Assembly: GCA_001910725.1 (NCBI GenBank)
Contig: MJGA01000002.1
Location: forward strand, 2,232,001-2,296,000
DNA from: Phanerodontia chrysosporium
Lineage: Eukaryota; Basidiomycota; Agaricomycetes; Polyporales; Phanerochaetaceae
DNA: 64,000 nt
Reading direction: 5' to 3'
Shown: one piece after another, positions 43,783 to 55,280 of the stretch
How positions within the stretch are numbered: position 1 is the first letter of the stretch
How the letters are laid out: each line of letters starts with the position of its first letter
Notes under the pieces: generated by a model
The model's database searches: none
Told to the model about the DNA's origin: nothing
The model's input: only the letters and a program-made list of their open reading frames with translations
Position numbers and translations under genes: made by a program

Positions 43783-46562
43783 ATGTCTATGGAAGAGAGT
43801 ATCAGCTTGGAAGAGACCAACAAAATCCGTATCTCTCTCGGTCTTAAGCCTCTCACAGATGACAAAGCTCCGGCGGACGACAAAGAGAAGCAGGCAGAAG
43901 AGAATTATGCCAAGCAACGAGAGGCCGAAGCCAAGGCTAAGGAGGCAAAGTCAGTGTTACTACAAGCTGCGGTATTGATCTGTGTTGCTGACTGGTCTCT
44001 CTCTACAGGGAGATTCAGGACCGGATAGCTAAGTGAGTACTCCCCATATGCTTGATACTCGGGCGTGCTGATTGGGCTTCTCTGCGTTACAGGGTGAGAA
44101 ATAAGCGAGAGCTCAATGCCAAACTAAAAGGCACGACTCTCGGTGAAGCCGAAGGCGACGTAGACGATACTCTGAAATGGATCAAACGGAGCAAGAAGAA
44201 GGAGAAGGAGCTGGCGAAGAAGCGTCAGCAGGAGCTTGAGAGCATGGACAAGGCCTTCCAAGACGAGTACACCGAGAGTGCGTTAACGAGATTATATGCG
44301 TTTACATTGCCATGCTGATTTCCCACAGAGGATCTCGTCGGGCTCAAGGTTAGCCATGACTTCGAAGCCATGGAAGAAGGCGAAGAGCGTATACTCACAC
44401 TCAAAGATAGTCGCATATTGGAGGATGAAGGTATGCGCTTGACCCACATCCTATAAGTTTATCATCTAACCTGCCTGTTCGCAGAGGACGCTCTGGAGAA
44501 CATCGAGCTCGCCGCGGATGAACGGACCAAGAAGAACAATGAGCTCAAGATCAAGAGGCGTGATTATACCGGCTACGACGATGACGAGTTTGTCCCTGGG
44601 AATGAAGGCATGAGGCGTTCTCTACTGTCCAAATACGACGAGTTCCTCGAAGGACCGAAAGAGACAGTGAGTTACGGGTGACCCTTTAGTTCGCATGTCA
44701 CTCAAAGTATCTCGTAGGGCTTCCGCCTGGGTAGCTCATCAACGTCTTCCAGATTGACAAGAGAAGACAAGGAGTCCGCTGCCTCTGCGGTCAACAAGAC
44801 TCTGCTCTCAATAGACTACGAGAGTAAGCTATCCTAACTCTGTGTTCAACCTGCTGCTGATCGGCGCGTAGAGAATATTGAGATGACTGACTACCTGAAG
44901 GAAGGAGATGTCGGTTTTAAGAAACCAAAGGTTCGTGACATTTCGTTAGGTTTAGCACAGGCAGCTACTTATGCACATGGACAGACTAAGAAGAAGCGTC
45001 CATCTCGTCGCATAGCCGAAATTTCAGATGTCGCAGATGTCAAAGTCGAGAATGATGAAATGGACATTGACCAGAAGCCCATAGTTCCCCGGCAGCGCAA
45101 TCTGGACGCAAACTTCGTCGATGACGAGGAACTACAAGCAGCGCTGGCACGATCACGGCGAGCAAAGACTGCGAAGCTGAAGAAACTGTCACCCGAGGAG
45201 CTTGCCCGACAAAGTCAGTTTAGCTTCGCTTGTGCCAATCACGCTACTAATTAGTTATTTCTCAGTTGCTGCGGAAAGGGAGAAGTCAGCTCCCGCTAAT
45301 GGCGATGGTATAAAGGTCGAAGAAGACGAGGACGAAGGTGGAGGACTCGTCTTCGACGATACATCTGAATTCGTTCGCGCCATCACCTATGATCCAGTGG
45401 CTGTCAAGCAGGAACCCAAGGCAGAGCCTTCGCTATCCCGTGCACGATCTGCGTCTCGTCAACCCTCGATGCCTCCTCAGGATCAGGATGTAGATATGAA
45501 GACGGAAGAGCCGGAGGAGGGCGAGGTCGCGGTCAAGGAGGAAGAGGATGACGAGGCCATGCTGCATGCTCTCGAAAATGCCATCAAGCAGCATGAAGAG
45601 AATGAGAAGAAGGAAGCAGCAGGTGAAGTACCGGTTGGCACTGCCACGGAACAAACCTTCGCTTCTGGCATGGCTGCCACCCTCAACATCCTTCGGTCGC
45701 AAGGTATCCTTGCTCAGCCCGGCGCTGATCAACAAGAGCGCGAACGCGTGCAGAAGCAGCGCGACTTGTGGCTCGCGAACTACCGACGCATGATGGCACA
45801 ACGTGAGTTGGAACGTGCAAAGATGCGAGGCGGGAACAAGGACCAGGCGACTCGCGAGTATGAGAACCGCCTTCGGGAGCAGCAGGAGGCGCGGCAGAAC
45901 TTGGAGGCGTTCAAGGAGTACAAGCCGGACGTTGAGATCAAGTACTACGACGAGTTCGGGCGCGAGCTGACTCCGAAGGAGGCGTGGAAGGCGCTGTCAC
46001 ACAAGTTCCACGGCAAGGGCTCGGGGCGGATGAAGACGGAGAAGCGGCTGAAGAAGATCGCCGAGGAGCGCAAGAAGGAGCGATGGCGAGCGGAGACACG
46101 CCGCTGAGCATGAACGAGGCGTTCCAGAAGCGGCAGGAGAAGGCGGGCCAGGCGCACTTTGTGCTCTCCGTCGGGAACCGCGGCGCGGTGCCGCAGGCGG
46201 CCGAGTTCCTCGACGCGCAGCCGCTCGCGAAGGGCAAGACCGAGAAGAAGAAGGAGAAGAAGGGCAAGCACAAGGCCGGCACGCCGCAGCCCGACGCCGC
46301 CGGGGGCTTCATCACGCTCCCCGCGAGCGCGTCGTACAACGGGAGCCCTGCGCCGGCGTCGGGTGCCGCGAGCGCGAGCGGCGGCTCCCCCGCGCCGCGC
46401 CCCGGCTTCTCGCGCATCGCGTCGAGCGCCGTCGAGGTGGAGACCCCGAAGGAGGGCACGCCTGTCCCTGCGGACCGCACGAAGGTCGTCATTGGCCTCA
46501 ACAAGCGCAAGGCGGGCGAGGACGCCGCGGGTACGCCGCCGCCGAAGGCCCAGCGGCGCTGA
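43783..46562 (+). CDS. SNU66: Tri-snRNP splicing factor Snu66/SART1
   Basis: Component of the U4/U6.U5 tri-snRNP. Exons 43783-43949, 44009-44032, 44093-44277, 44329-44430, 44485-44666, 44718-44823, 44872-44930, 44985-45213, 45266-46562. Start MSMEESISLEETNKIRISLG, LKPL, as in the family. Then VRNKRELNAKLKGTTLGE, DLVGLKVSHDFEAMEEGEE, RILTLKDSRILEDE, IKRRDYTGYDDDEF, SLLSKYDEFLEG, GFRLG, acidic regions with IKVEEDEDEGGG, LNILRSQGILAQPG, KPDVEIKYYDEFGRELTPKE, AWKALSHKFHGKGSGRMKTE. One base is lacking at about 46080 (GAGCG for GAGGCG). With it the sequence continues MASGDTPLSMNEAFQKRQEK, AGQAHFVLSVGN and totals 784 codons. The long low-complexity C-terminus beyond that block is lineage-specific. 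Confidence 0.93.
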
Positions 46563-46903
46563 GGAGGAAGAGCCGTGTTGTTTGTGATGTGTCTATGGGG
46601 TGTTGTAAGCTGCGCGGACGGTGGTGCTCTCGTGTACTTGTTGGGATCGTATGTTCGTGCTCATCGCGCGGAATGTTCATCGTATTGTGTCGGAATGCGT
46701 TTTACTCGTGCTCAAGACGCTCTTGGTCGCGATGCTCAGGGCTTGTTGGTCCACGCTCACTTCGAAGCCGCTCCAGCAGACGAGCTGGTCCAGGCGCATC
46801 ATACAGTCAGATGAGAAATAATGCAATAAATAGATGGTCAAAGTAGTGTACAAGTGCGCTGTGGTATCAACATCGAGATGGTGCGAAAGCTGCGGTGGGC
46901 TGT

Positions 46904-48054
46904 TCAGAGCATGCCCACGCTTTTGATGTTTAGTTCTTTGGCGACGGCACAACGGTCCTTGTCGCGTCCCGTTGCACTCTCGAACGCCTTCGTGAGTGAT
47001 GCCTGGCCTTCGTCGATCCTGCGAGGATCCAATGAGCACTGCTACGTCCAGCGAACAGGGGAAGGTACCCACCATTCTACTGGGTGCCCGTTCTTTTCTA
47101 GCTCGACTTTAACTGTAGTCCATGAGAAGCGCACAAGCGAGGGGAAGCCGAAGGTGGGCTCGAGCGACGACTTTATCCACGCCACCGTCTTCGGGTCTGC
47201 AAAGAGGTCAGGGTGTGACAGCGCGCGGAGCCGGACTACGCACCTGACGGGTACCCGCTGCCCATGGGCGCGCCCCACCGTGTCTCGTCTCTGACCTTGT
47301 CCGCCCCATCGTCGTCGTCGTCCTCCTCGCCGTGCGCACACGCCTCCTCGAAGCGCCAGCCGTCGATCCACGCGTCGCGCGTGACCTTGGCGGCGACGCT
47401 CGCGGCGCCGACGATGCGGAACTTGCTGTCGGCCTTGGCGGTGACGGTGAAGGCGATGCCGGGGAAGAGCGCGGCGAGGCGGTCGTGCCACACCTGCGGG
47501 TTGCCGAGCTGGTCGACGAAGACGGCCGAGAGCGCGATCCCGCGCGCGAGCACCTCGCGGATGAGCAGGATCGTCGCGTCCTCGGACTGCCGGTTCAGGT
47601 TCACGGGCGGGTGCCGGAGCATGCCTGCGGAGATGGCCTGTGGGCTGCGACGGGTTATAAGTAACGGGGAGTGCATAAGGGGGCTGGTGGGCTTACGCGA
47701 GGACGCGGACGGACCAGCCGAGGTTGGCGGGGTCTGAGGAGAGCTTTGCAAGCAGCGCCGAACGCGTCGCGGCGTTGAGTGTCTTGGAGTCTGTTCAGAC
47801 GTTCTCAGAGAGGATGCTCAAGAGCAGGGCAAAGGCAACGCACCAGCAAAGCCAAGTGTGTCCAACTCGTCCTGGTAGGACGCAGGGCAGTAAGCTACGC
47901 CGTACACCATGGGCCCTAACACTGGCCCACGGCCGGCCTCGTCCACGCCGAGGATGTAGGGACCCTTGCCGGTGGGTATCGGGGAGTGGTATGTGTACGA
48001 CGCTGTGAGAGGCGCCGAGGCATCGACGGAGGGCACCCGTACTTGCTCTTCCAT
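46904..48054 (-). CDS. RNH201: Ribonuclease H2 catalytic subunit
   Basis: Removes ribonucleotides embedded in DNA and RNA in RNA-DNA hybrids. Exons 47844-48054, 47697-47790, 47244-47644, and from 47196 downwards. Active-site blocks: [115 protein letters not shown]. Shortly after NGHPVEW the reading frame meets TAG at 47042-47044. The same frame then continues [20 protein letters not shown] with a family-like end SVGML and TGA at 46904. Either the protein stops at 47042 (286 aa), a 42 bp intron starting GTAGAA removes the TAG, or the base call is wrong. I give the longer span. An acidic insert (EEDDDDDG) precedes the DETRWG segment. Confidence 0.88.
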
Positions 48055-48666
48055 GGCGAGCGGTGTGTCTGGACGAAAGACGCGTCTGGACAGCGCGCGT
48101 CTCGTCGTGTCGTTTGGCCTTGTTTGGTCGCGGCTTTGTGGCGCCCTAACAGACGCGCAAAGCGACCAGCGAAAAACTTCAGCGATGGCACTTCAAAGCT
48201 TCGCTAACACCACTAGTCACCGACACCACGTACGACGTCGACAACGGAATACGGCAAACATCGGTGTATTCACTGGGAACGTCACTACTAAACAAAGACT
48301 ACAGAGGTAAAGAGATGTCGCCTAAGCATGAAACTCCATTCTCCGTGGTGCAAGAGCGTGAACAGAGCGATTAAGTTGGCTTTCTGCTCGCAACCACCTT
48401 GTCAACATAACGTTGCACTTGCCCACGCCTCCATGTCGAGCAAAACGCTGACGGATAGGCGCAGCAGCGCAGGTGGTCGCAACGGTAAAGAGCCGCTGGC
48501 GCCCACCCGCCTTTTTATACGCGTGCCCCGTCGGCGATCAAAACGAGAGAACTCCGCTGTCCGCGGTCGTGATGGGCCGGATTTGGGTGCGAGACGGCCG
48601 GGTCGAGCTCAAGGAGGGCGACAGCGGCCTTGCTTCTCCCTCCGCGTGCCTTTCCATTACGCTGCC
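48055..48666. other. Divergent promoter RNH201 / alpha-amylase
   Basis: 612 bp between start codons. No supported gene. A minus-strand TATAAAAA near 48510 is noted but lies far from the RNH201 start. Confidence 0.5.
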
Positions 48667-51200
48667 ATGGCGACTCACATCCTCGACCTTCTCCGCGCCT
48701 GGATTCAGGACTTGATCCAGCCCTATCCTCCGCCGTCCTTGCCCAACATGCGCAGAGGCCCGCCCGGACACCCGCACAGTCCGCTCATGGTGAGGTCTCT
48801 GCAAGGCGATGCCAATTTCGAGTGCTGGATGTCCTGCATTTTAGCTCCAATTCTTTACTTGGGATTGCAAGCACCCGGACTTGAGCTGGTGGAAGCATTT
48901 CGAAACAGAAGTGCCCGCTCTGGCCGAACTCGGCGTGACCCAGGTGTGGCTGCCTCCACCCAACAAGGCTATGCGCAAGGTATGCGAGTTTCACTGCCAC
49001 CTCAGAGTACTGATCGCATATTTCGGTAGGAAGGTCAAGGGTACGATGCTTACGACCTGGTGCGTTCTATAGCTGCGCGCCAACTTTGTCATGTGATTTA
49101 TTCACGTCTATGCTTGCCAGTGGGACTTGGGCGAGTTTGAACAGAAAGGTACCGTCGCCACGCGATGGGGTACCAAGGAAGAACTTGTCCAGGCGATCGC
49201 CACAGCTAAAGTGCACGGCATAGATGTCCTGATAGATGCTGTACTGAACGTAAGCCGTGCATACTCTGATACTCGCGTTCACGCATTCACCACTGGTAGC
49301 ATAAACTAGGTGCTGATAGACCAGAGACATTCAAAGCTGTCAGAGTCGAGAATCATGACAGGACGAAAGAGGCAGGCCCTGTGCAAGAATTAGAAGTGGG
49401 TAAGTAACTCGTCGGTAAGCTCTTTACTGATACCAACGTTTATCGCAGGGATGGACCGCGTTTGACTTCGTCGGACGTGCTGGCAAGGTAGTACACCGGC
49501 GATGCTTGGGTCTAGAAAATACAACTGATTTGCATACAGTACAGTGAGCTCAAATGGACTCATGAACACTTCTCCGGTACGTTCTGCCTTCGCGAGGTTG
49601 TAGCATGCGACCCAGGCTCACTTGAGCCTACAGGCCTAGACTGGGATCAGCGTACAAAGACCAATGCCATCTACCGTATCGTGAGCGATAGGCATAAGGG
49701 CTGGTCTCCGCACGTAGACAAGGAGTTCGGCAATTACGACTACCTACTCGGTGTCGACGTATGCTTCGCACACTGCTTTTTCCTAACAATGTTGCTGACG
49801 TGACTCTAGATTGATCACACACATCCTGCCGTCCGCCAGGATCTGCTTTCCTGGGGCAAGTGGGTGCTTGAGGTCTGCCGCATCAGCACCTACTTCTCGT
49901 GATTATGTACTGATGCAGCATTCTCTGTCAGACCACAGGCGGGCAGGGCTTCCGCCTCGACGCCATTAAGCATATGGACAGGACGTTCCTGCTCGAGTTC
50001 GTAAGTCACAGAATGCATGCATGCGCACGATCCGGGCAACTCACAGGTGTCCATCCATCCGACAGCTAAAGACTGCGCGGAAGCTGCCCGGGCGACAAAA
50101 CCTCTTTGCCGTCGCCGAGTACTGGTCTGGCGAGATCGACAGGATCCGGCCCTACATTCGCACATTCGAGGGCCTGGTGCGTGTTTGGCCGTGCGCCTCG
50201 CTCGACAACTGCCGCTGACGGGACGTCCTGCCAGCTGTCGTTCTTCGACGTGCCGCTGCACTACAACTTCCACAATGCGAGCAAGCAGGGCTCGAGCTAC
50301 GACCTGCGCACGATATTCGACAATACGGTCGTGCAGTACCGGCCCATGGATGCGGTGACATTTGTTGATAATCATGAGTGAGTCCGATCGTATGCGATGG
50401 TAATCATCGACTGACAGTGCTATAGTACGGTATGACACACTGGGGTAGGATCCTTAAAGAGAATTACTGAGCGTCGGAGTTAGCAAATCGGACAAACATT
50501 GGAAAGCTGGGTAAGGGTTTCTTGGCATGCGGAAACGCCTATCCTGACAAATGACCACAGGTGTACAGCAACTTCAAACTTCAGGCGTACGCCTTGATCC
50601 TTCTTCGGAAGGAGGGCCACCCGTGCGCCACTCCCTTCTCATGCCTTCACTCACGGCTAACACCATCCGCCAGATGCACCTTCTACGGCGATCTGTACCC
50701 CAATCACGAATGCCACGACGCACGGATCGCGGCGGGGCTCCAGACGCTGCTGCGCGCGCGGAAGAACCTCGCGTACGGCGCGCAGCGCGACTACTTTGCC
50801 GCGCGGAACCTCGTCGGCTTCGTGCGCGAGGGCGACGACGCGCACCCCGACGGCTGTGTCGTGCTCGTGAGCAACGCGGCCGAGGACGGCTCGTGGGTCC
50901 TTTCTGCGACGCTAACGCTGCGATCGATGCTGACGCGACGGTTCCTGTCAGGAACGCGCACGAACACGCCATCCGCATGAATGTCGGAAAGGTCAGTCCC
51001 CTCTGCTTTGTGTGTTCCTGCCGTTCCTGGGCGAGGCTGATCCGGGGCGTCGGACCCGCCAGAGACACGCACGCAAAGCCTATCGGTCGGTCTTCGAGGG
51101 ACGCACGGCCACTGTCGAGGTTGATGCGGGCGGCTGGGGCGTCTTTGCGTGCCCGCCCGGTGGGCTCGAGGTATGGGTGCCTGGCCGCCTTCCGAACTAG
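48667..51200 (+). CDS. Intracellular GH13 alpha-amylase
   Basis: Alpha-glucan-degrading glycoside hydrolase family 13, most like subfamily 5 cytosolic fungal enzymes. 17 exons encode about 549 aa. There is no signal peptide (MATHILDLLRAWIQDLIQPY). Conserved regions: LQFFTWDCKHPDLSWWKH, LGVTQVWLPPPNKAM, region I IDAVLNHKLGAD, FDFVGRAGKYSELKW, region II GFRLDAIKHMD (nucleophile Asp), region III FAVAEYWSGE (acid Glu), region IV VTFVDNHDTQIGQTLESW, then FYGDLYPNHE. The Thr of NHDTQ comes from a 4 nt exon (50426-50429) flanked by introns of 48 and 54 bp. One base is lacking at 50895-50897 (GGG). With it the total is 550 codons. It probably acts on glycogen or imported maltodextrin. A sugar transporter gene converges on it. 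Confidence 0.9.
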
Positions 51201-51406
51201 CCATCTTCTCGGACACTCGTGATGGACTCTGGAACATTTTACGCTGCGCTTCCTTTAATTCGCGTATCAACACCTACATACTTCGTTCTCTGGTTCAATT
51301 TTTGGTTGTACATGGGGTATCTCGTACCATAGAACGCGACAGACATAGGCTACACAGCTGCTAATACAACACTCCACACCTGCACTCAGAATACAGACTG
51401 CGATGG

Positions 51407-53879
51407 CTACACGACGCCCCGCTGCTCGTCGATCCGATACAGCCGCCTCACGTCCTGCATCTCCACGTCGAGCGGCGCACCGTGCACCGAGAGCTCCTCC
51501 GCGCTGCTCCCATGCACGCTCATTCGGAACTCGGCGAGCCCCGGCTTCTCGCCGTACACGTCCTCGGGCGGGAGGACCTTGCTGTCCGTGCTTGCGCGGC
51601 CGTGCGCGCCCTCCCACTCGTCCTCGGGCGACGGCTCGGGCGCGGGGCGCGTCGCGGCGGCCTCCTCGCCGCCGAGCGCAGCGAGCGCCTGGGGCGGCTG
51701 CTCGCCATCGAAGAGCGCGGCGGTCTCCTCGAGCGTGCGCCCGCGCGTCTCGACGATGGAGACGACGACGAAGACGAGCTCGATGATCAGCCAGCCGCAG
51801 TAGACGAGGTACTGGATTGTGTGGAGGGGTGGGGATCAGTGGGGTGGAGGAGGGAGAGGAGGACATGGACATGGGCGTACGTATTTCCAGTGGATGGCGT
51901 CGAGCGCCCAGGGGTTCACGAATTGGTTGAAGGCGAGTGTGAGGGAGACGACGAAGTTCTGACAGGCTGCCTGTGAGACCCGGCGCGTGCCGAGAGGAAG
52001 GGGGTGCTCACCATGACGGCGAAGCCCTTGGCGCGAATGTTGAAGGGTAGGATCTCCAGGGTGTATGCGATGAGCATCGGTGTGTATGCGAGGTCATAGA
52101 AAAGATAGAAGATGAAAATGAACGGAATGGTTGCTGGAGGACACTATGAGTATCATCCGCCGCTCATAGAGACTGGGCACGAACCTTTTGCTGCGGACTG
52201 GTTGTGGAGTTCGTTGAAAAGAGCGGTGCTGATAGTCCACAGCGCAAAATCTGGTCCAGCACTTCAGTCGTCTGGCGTCTGCTACCAAGAGAGCCTCACG
52301 TACCGAAAAGCATGCCGACGTTGGAAATGATAAAGAGAGTCCTCCGCCCAAGACGGTCGACGAGGAGAGCACCCGTCATCGCCGCAATGAGGTTCCAGAT
52401 CTGCAGGCCGCCGTTAATGGCGGCCTTCGTGTTCGGCTGCGTGTACCCGACACCTAGGTACAGGTATCAGCAGCAGGATCAAACGACGGTGCACGCGTAA
52501 CGCACCTTCCAGTATAAGGTTGATGTAATACGAGACGAGGCCGTTACCGCTCCACTGCGAGAACACCGCGAGCGCGATGATGATGCGCATCCGCTTGCGG
52601 TTTCCCGGCGTCGCGAAGAGCGTGCGCCAGGTGATGTCCTTCGCGGCTTGCCGCTCGAGCTTGAGCGCGTGCCGGATCTGCGCCATCTCGAAGACGACGA
52701 GCGGGTCGCGCGGGTCGCCGCCGTCCGCGTGGAAGCGCGCGAGGATGCGCGCGGCCTCGGACTCCTGGCGTCGCGCGTGGTCAGCTGTTTGCTGTGCGGG
52801 TGACAGCGGGAATGGACGTGCGTACCCTGCCCTTCGCGACCAGAAAACGCGGGCTCTCCGGGATGAACCTGCGGGGCATGTCAATCCGGCTGTGTCGTGT
52901 GACTATGGAAGTATGGTTTTACCAGATCAGCAGAAGTTGCAGCAGCGGGGCGACGGCCTGCACGAGGGTTGGTATCCGCCATGACCAGTTCGAATCTGCT
53001 GCGCCGTTGTATGCGCCAAAGACGGCCCATGCAGCTGTCGTTCTATTGGTCAGCGGATTTGAGCCGAGATGGTAAAGATGAAGTCGTTCTCACAGATGAT
53101 ACTACCTATATACCATGACGCGTTATAACTCGACGTAAGTTTCCCGCGCTGGGAGAGTATTCTGGTCAACGGATCTTTTATGAGACCAAGACGAGGTGCG
53201 TGCCTACCTGTGTTGGGTACGCGAGCTCGGTGATCAGTAGAGGGGCAGCGTTGAGACCGAATGAGAGACCGAATCCGACTGGGAGGCGGAGATGAGAGAA
53301 GCACGACGGAGGGAAGCAAGCGCGAGAACACACTCATGCCTCGTGCACCGATGAATGTGCCGATGCTTGTGGCGAGGGCCTGCAGTAGGGCTCCAGCAAA
53401 CATAATGCACGAACCGATAAACAACGTTGGTCGTCGTCCGATGTTGTCCGATATATACGGTGTTATGGGCAGAGCCTGGTGAGTTCTTGAGAGAGTGGTT
53501 GAAACCAAGTAAGGGGTACCACTCACCACTATCGAACCAATGACCTGAGCAGCACTGATGAGGCCCAGGATCTTACCATCCGGGTTGCTGAAGTATTGTT
53601 GCCACGCTGGTACAATTTGAAGCCCTACACCGGGACGCACTGAATACTCGCAAGGAAATATGAATAATATGCATGCATACCATTCACCAAAGACGAGTCA
53701 AAACCATTAATCGGAGCGGTCAGAAGCGGAAGGATCAGGTACAAGTTAAGGTGTCTAATGCCTGCAAGTAGTACGTTCAGTATAAGCGGGTGCATGTACT
53801 AAGAACGATACTAACCTCGGTTCCTCCACCATGGCCCTCTATGAATGAAGTCCACGATTGTCCACTCCGGCACCGGCAT
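51407..53879 (-). CDS. MFS sugar transporter
   Basis: Sugar porter of the major facilitator superfamily, 581 aa in 14 exons whose lengths sum correctly. Start MPVPEWTIVDFIHRGPWWRN, then TM1 LYLILPLLTAPINGFDSSLV, NGLQIVPAWQQYFSNPDGKI, the loop 2-3 motif DNIGRRPTLFIGSC, ARGMIGFGLSFGLNAAPLLI, TELAYPTQRGKLTSSYNA, FIPESPRFLVAKGR (PESPR motif), loop VDRLGRRTLFIISNVGML, YDLAYTPMLIAYTLEILPF, NIRAKGF, VETRGRTLEETAALFDG. The cytoplasmic tail of about 85 residues is acidic. This matches fungal lactose/hexose permease-like proteins. The substrate is unknown. Convergent with the alpha-amylase gene (207 bp between stops), which suggests but does not prove a shared sugar pathway. Confidence 0.92.
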
Positions 53880-55280
53880 TGGAGGCCAACGTAAGGTTAG
53901 CTACGACGCTTGAGGAACACACTGGTAACCGAAGAAAAGCATCAAGGGACTTTCGGGAGAGGGAGACCGTCCTATATGTAGAGTAATCGCGGGAGAGACG
54001 CCATTCAATCGGTTATTTCGCGACAAAATCTGGGGTACTGCGGGGTAAGAAGTCGAATCGAGAAGCTCGATTTAGCCACGGACGCAGTCACACGCGAGCG
54101 AGCACTCACCCAGCCTTGGTCCTGTGAGATCATGCACCCGGGTAAAAAGCGGGCAAGGCGTCGAGCCTCTTAGCCCAAGAAAGATGTCTCAGCTGTTCTG
54201 ATTGGCAACGTCGGTGAATTCTCGCCCAACGGCTTCGCAGGCGGGGCTTGCCGCGCAGCATGTCGAGCTAAACTCATTCTGTCATGGCCATCCCACAGGC
54301 AACTGAGCCAATATTCGCGCAGAGGTGGGGTCTGTGTACGTGGAAGGTCCGCTTCTCTTGGCGTGCTGGCCTGCCGTCCATCAACAGCGTCCACTGTACT
54401 CGTCGCGACAACTGTGCCCGCACCTGGCTCTGGGCTCGACAGTCTCAGGTACGAGGGTCAGAATGTTTATCAGCCTGATGGTCGTCTTGCGCTCACCTGC
54501 CTTGAAACGTGAGCGAGCTTTGCGAACATATCTGCGGACAACGTAAAAATCGCCCAATCTGATCAATTCCCAGCCAAGATGAGAGCCGTGACGCACCGAA
54601 TGAAGCAGCAACCTCGAACAGACAGGTCCGGTGCAACGGCATGAGTCGTGATGTCTTCCTTTCACAAGACACTCGCCTCCAGAGGGTCCGAGAGCTGGAC
54701 TGTGTGCTGTGGCGGGTCCTCGTGACCTTCATCTGATGGTGTCGAGCGCTCGGACCAGAAAGTCGAATTTAGACTTTGCACGAACGATGCGGGCTTAGTA
54801 TTCTCCAAGGAGACAGATTCACGCCTCGACACATCTTCTATCGCACCTTCCGGGTCGCTCGTATGGATACTTGCCATCTTTGGCGCGTCGCGAACGGTCT
54901 GAAGTTGACCACGTCGTGTCGACGAACCAGTCGACGCTGCCGCCTCCCTGACCGGGAACGTCGGTCGCCGACACGTCCAGTTCTCAGCTGAACTGGAGGG
55001 ATGGGAAAAACTACCGCTTGATCCATACTGGTCTGTAGAATAGTGAGGCGTTGACGCGCAGTCAGCTTCTATGTCTCACCGCTTCACACAAACGTTCTCA
55101 TCATGCCCAAGGAGCACAGCGGGGACGTCGCCCCGTTAGCCTGAACTGTGCGTATAGCATATTGTTCTCAGGATTAGATAAAACATGAAAGGTATACAAG
55201 AATACAATCTGCGGAAAGTCAGTGCCACGATAGAATTGAAAGGATTATGAAGGTGCTGACCATCGTGTTAGGCGTGTCCT
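53880..55280. other. Intergenic, no gene seen
   Basis: About 1.4 kb upstream of the MFS gene and downstream of SQT1, both on the minus strand. Short ORFs at 54.2-55.0 kb have no motifs or splice partners. It is likely promoter and 3' UTR sequence. Confidence 0.5.

Noticed and set aside
48505..48516. TATAAAAA on the minus strand as RNH201 promoter
   Set aside because: About 450 bp from the start codon, too far for a typical core promoter here. Left unassigned.
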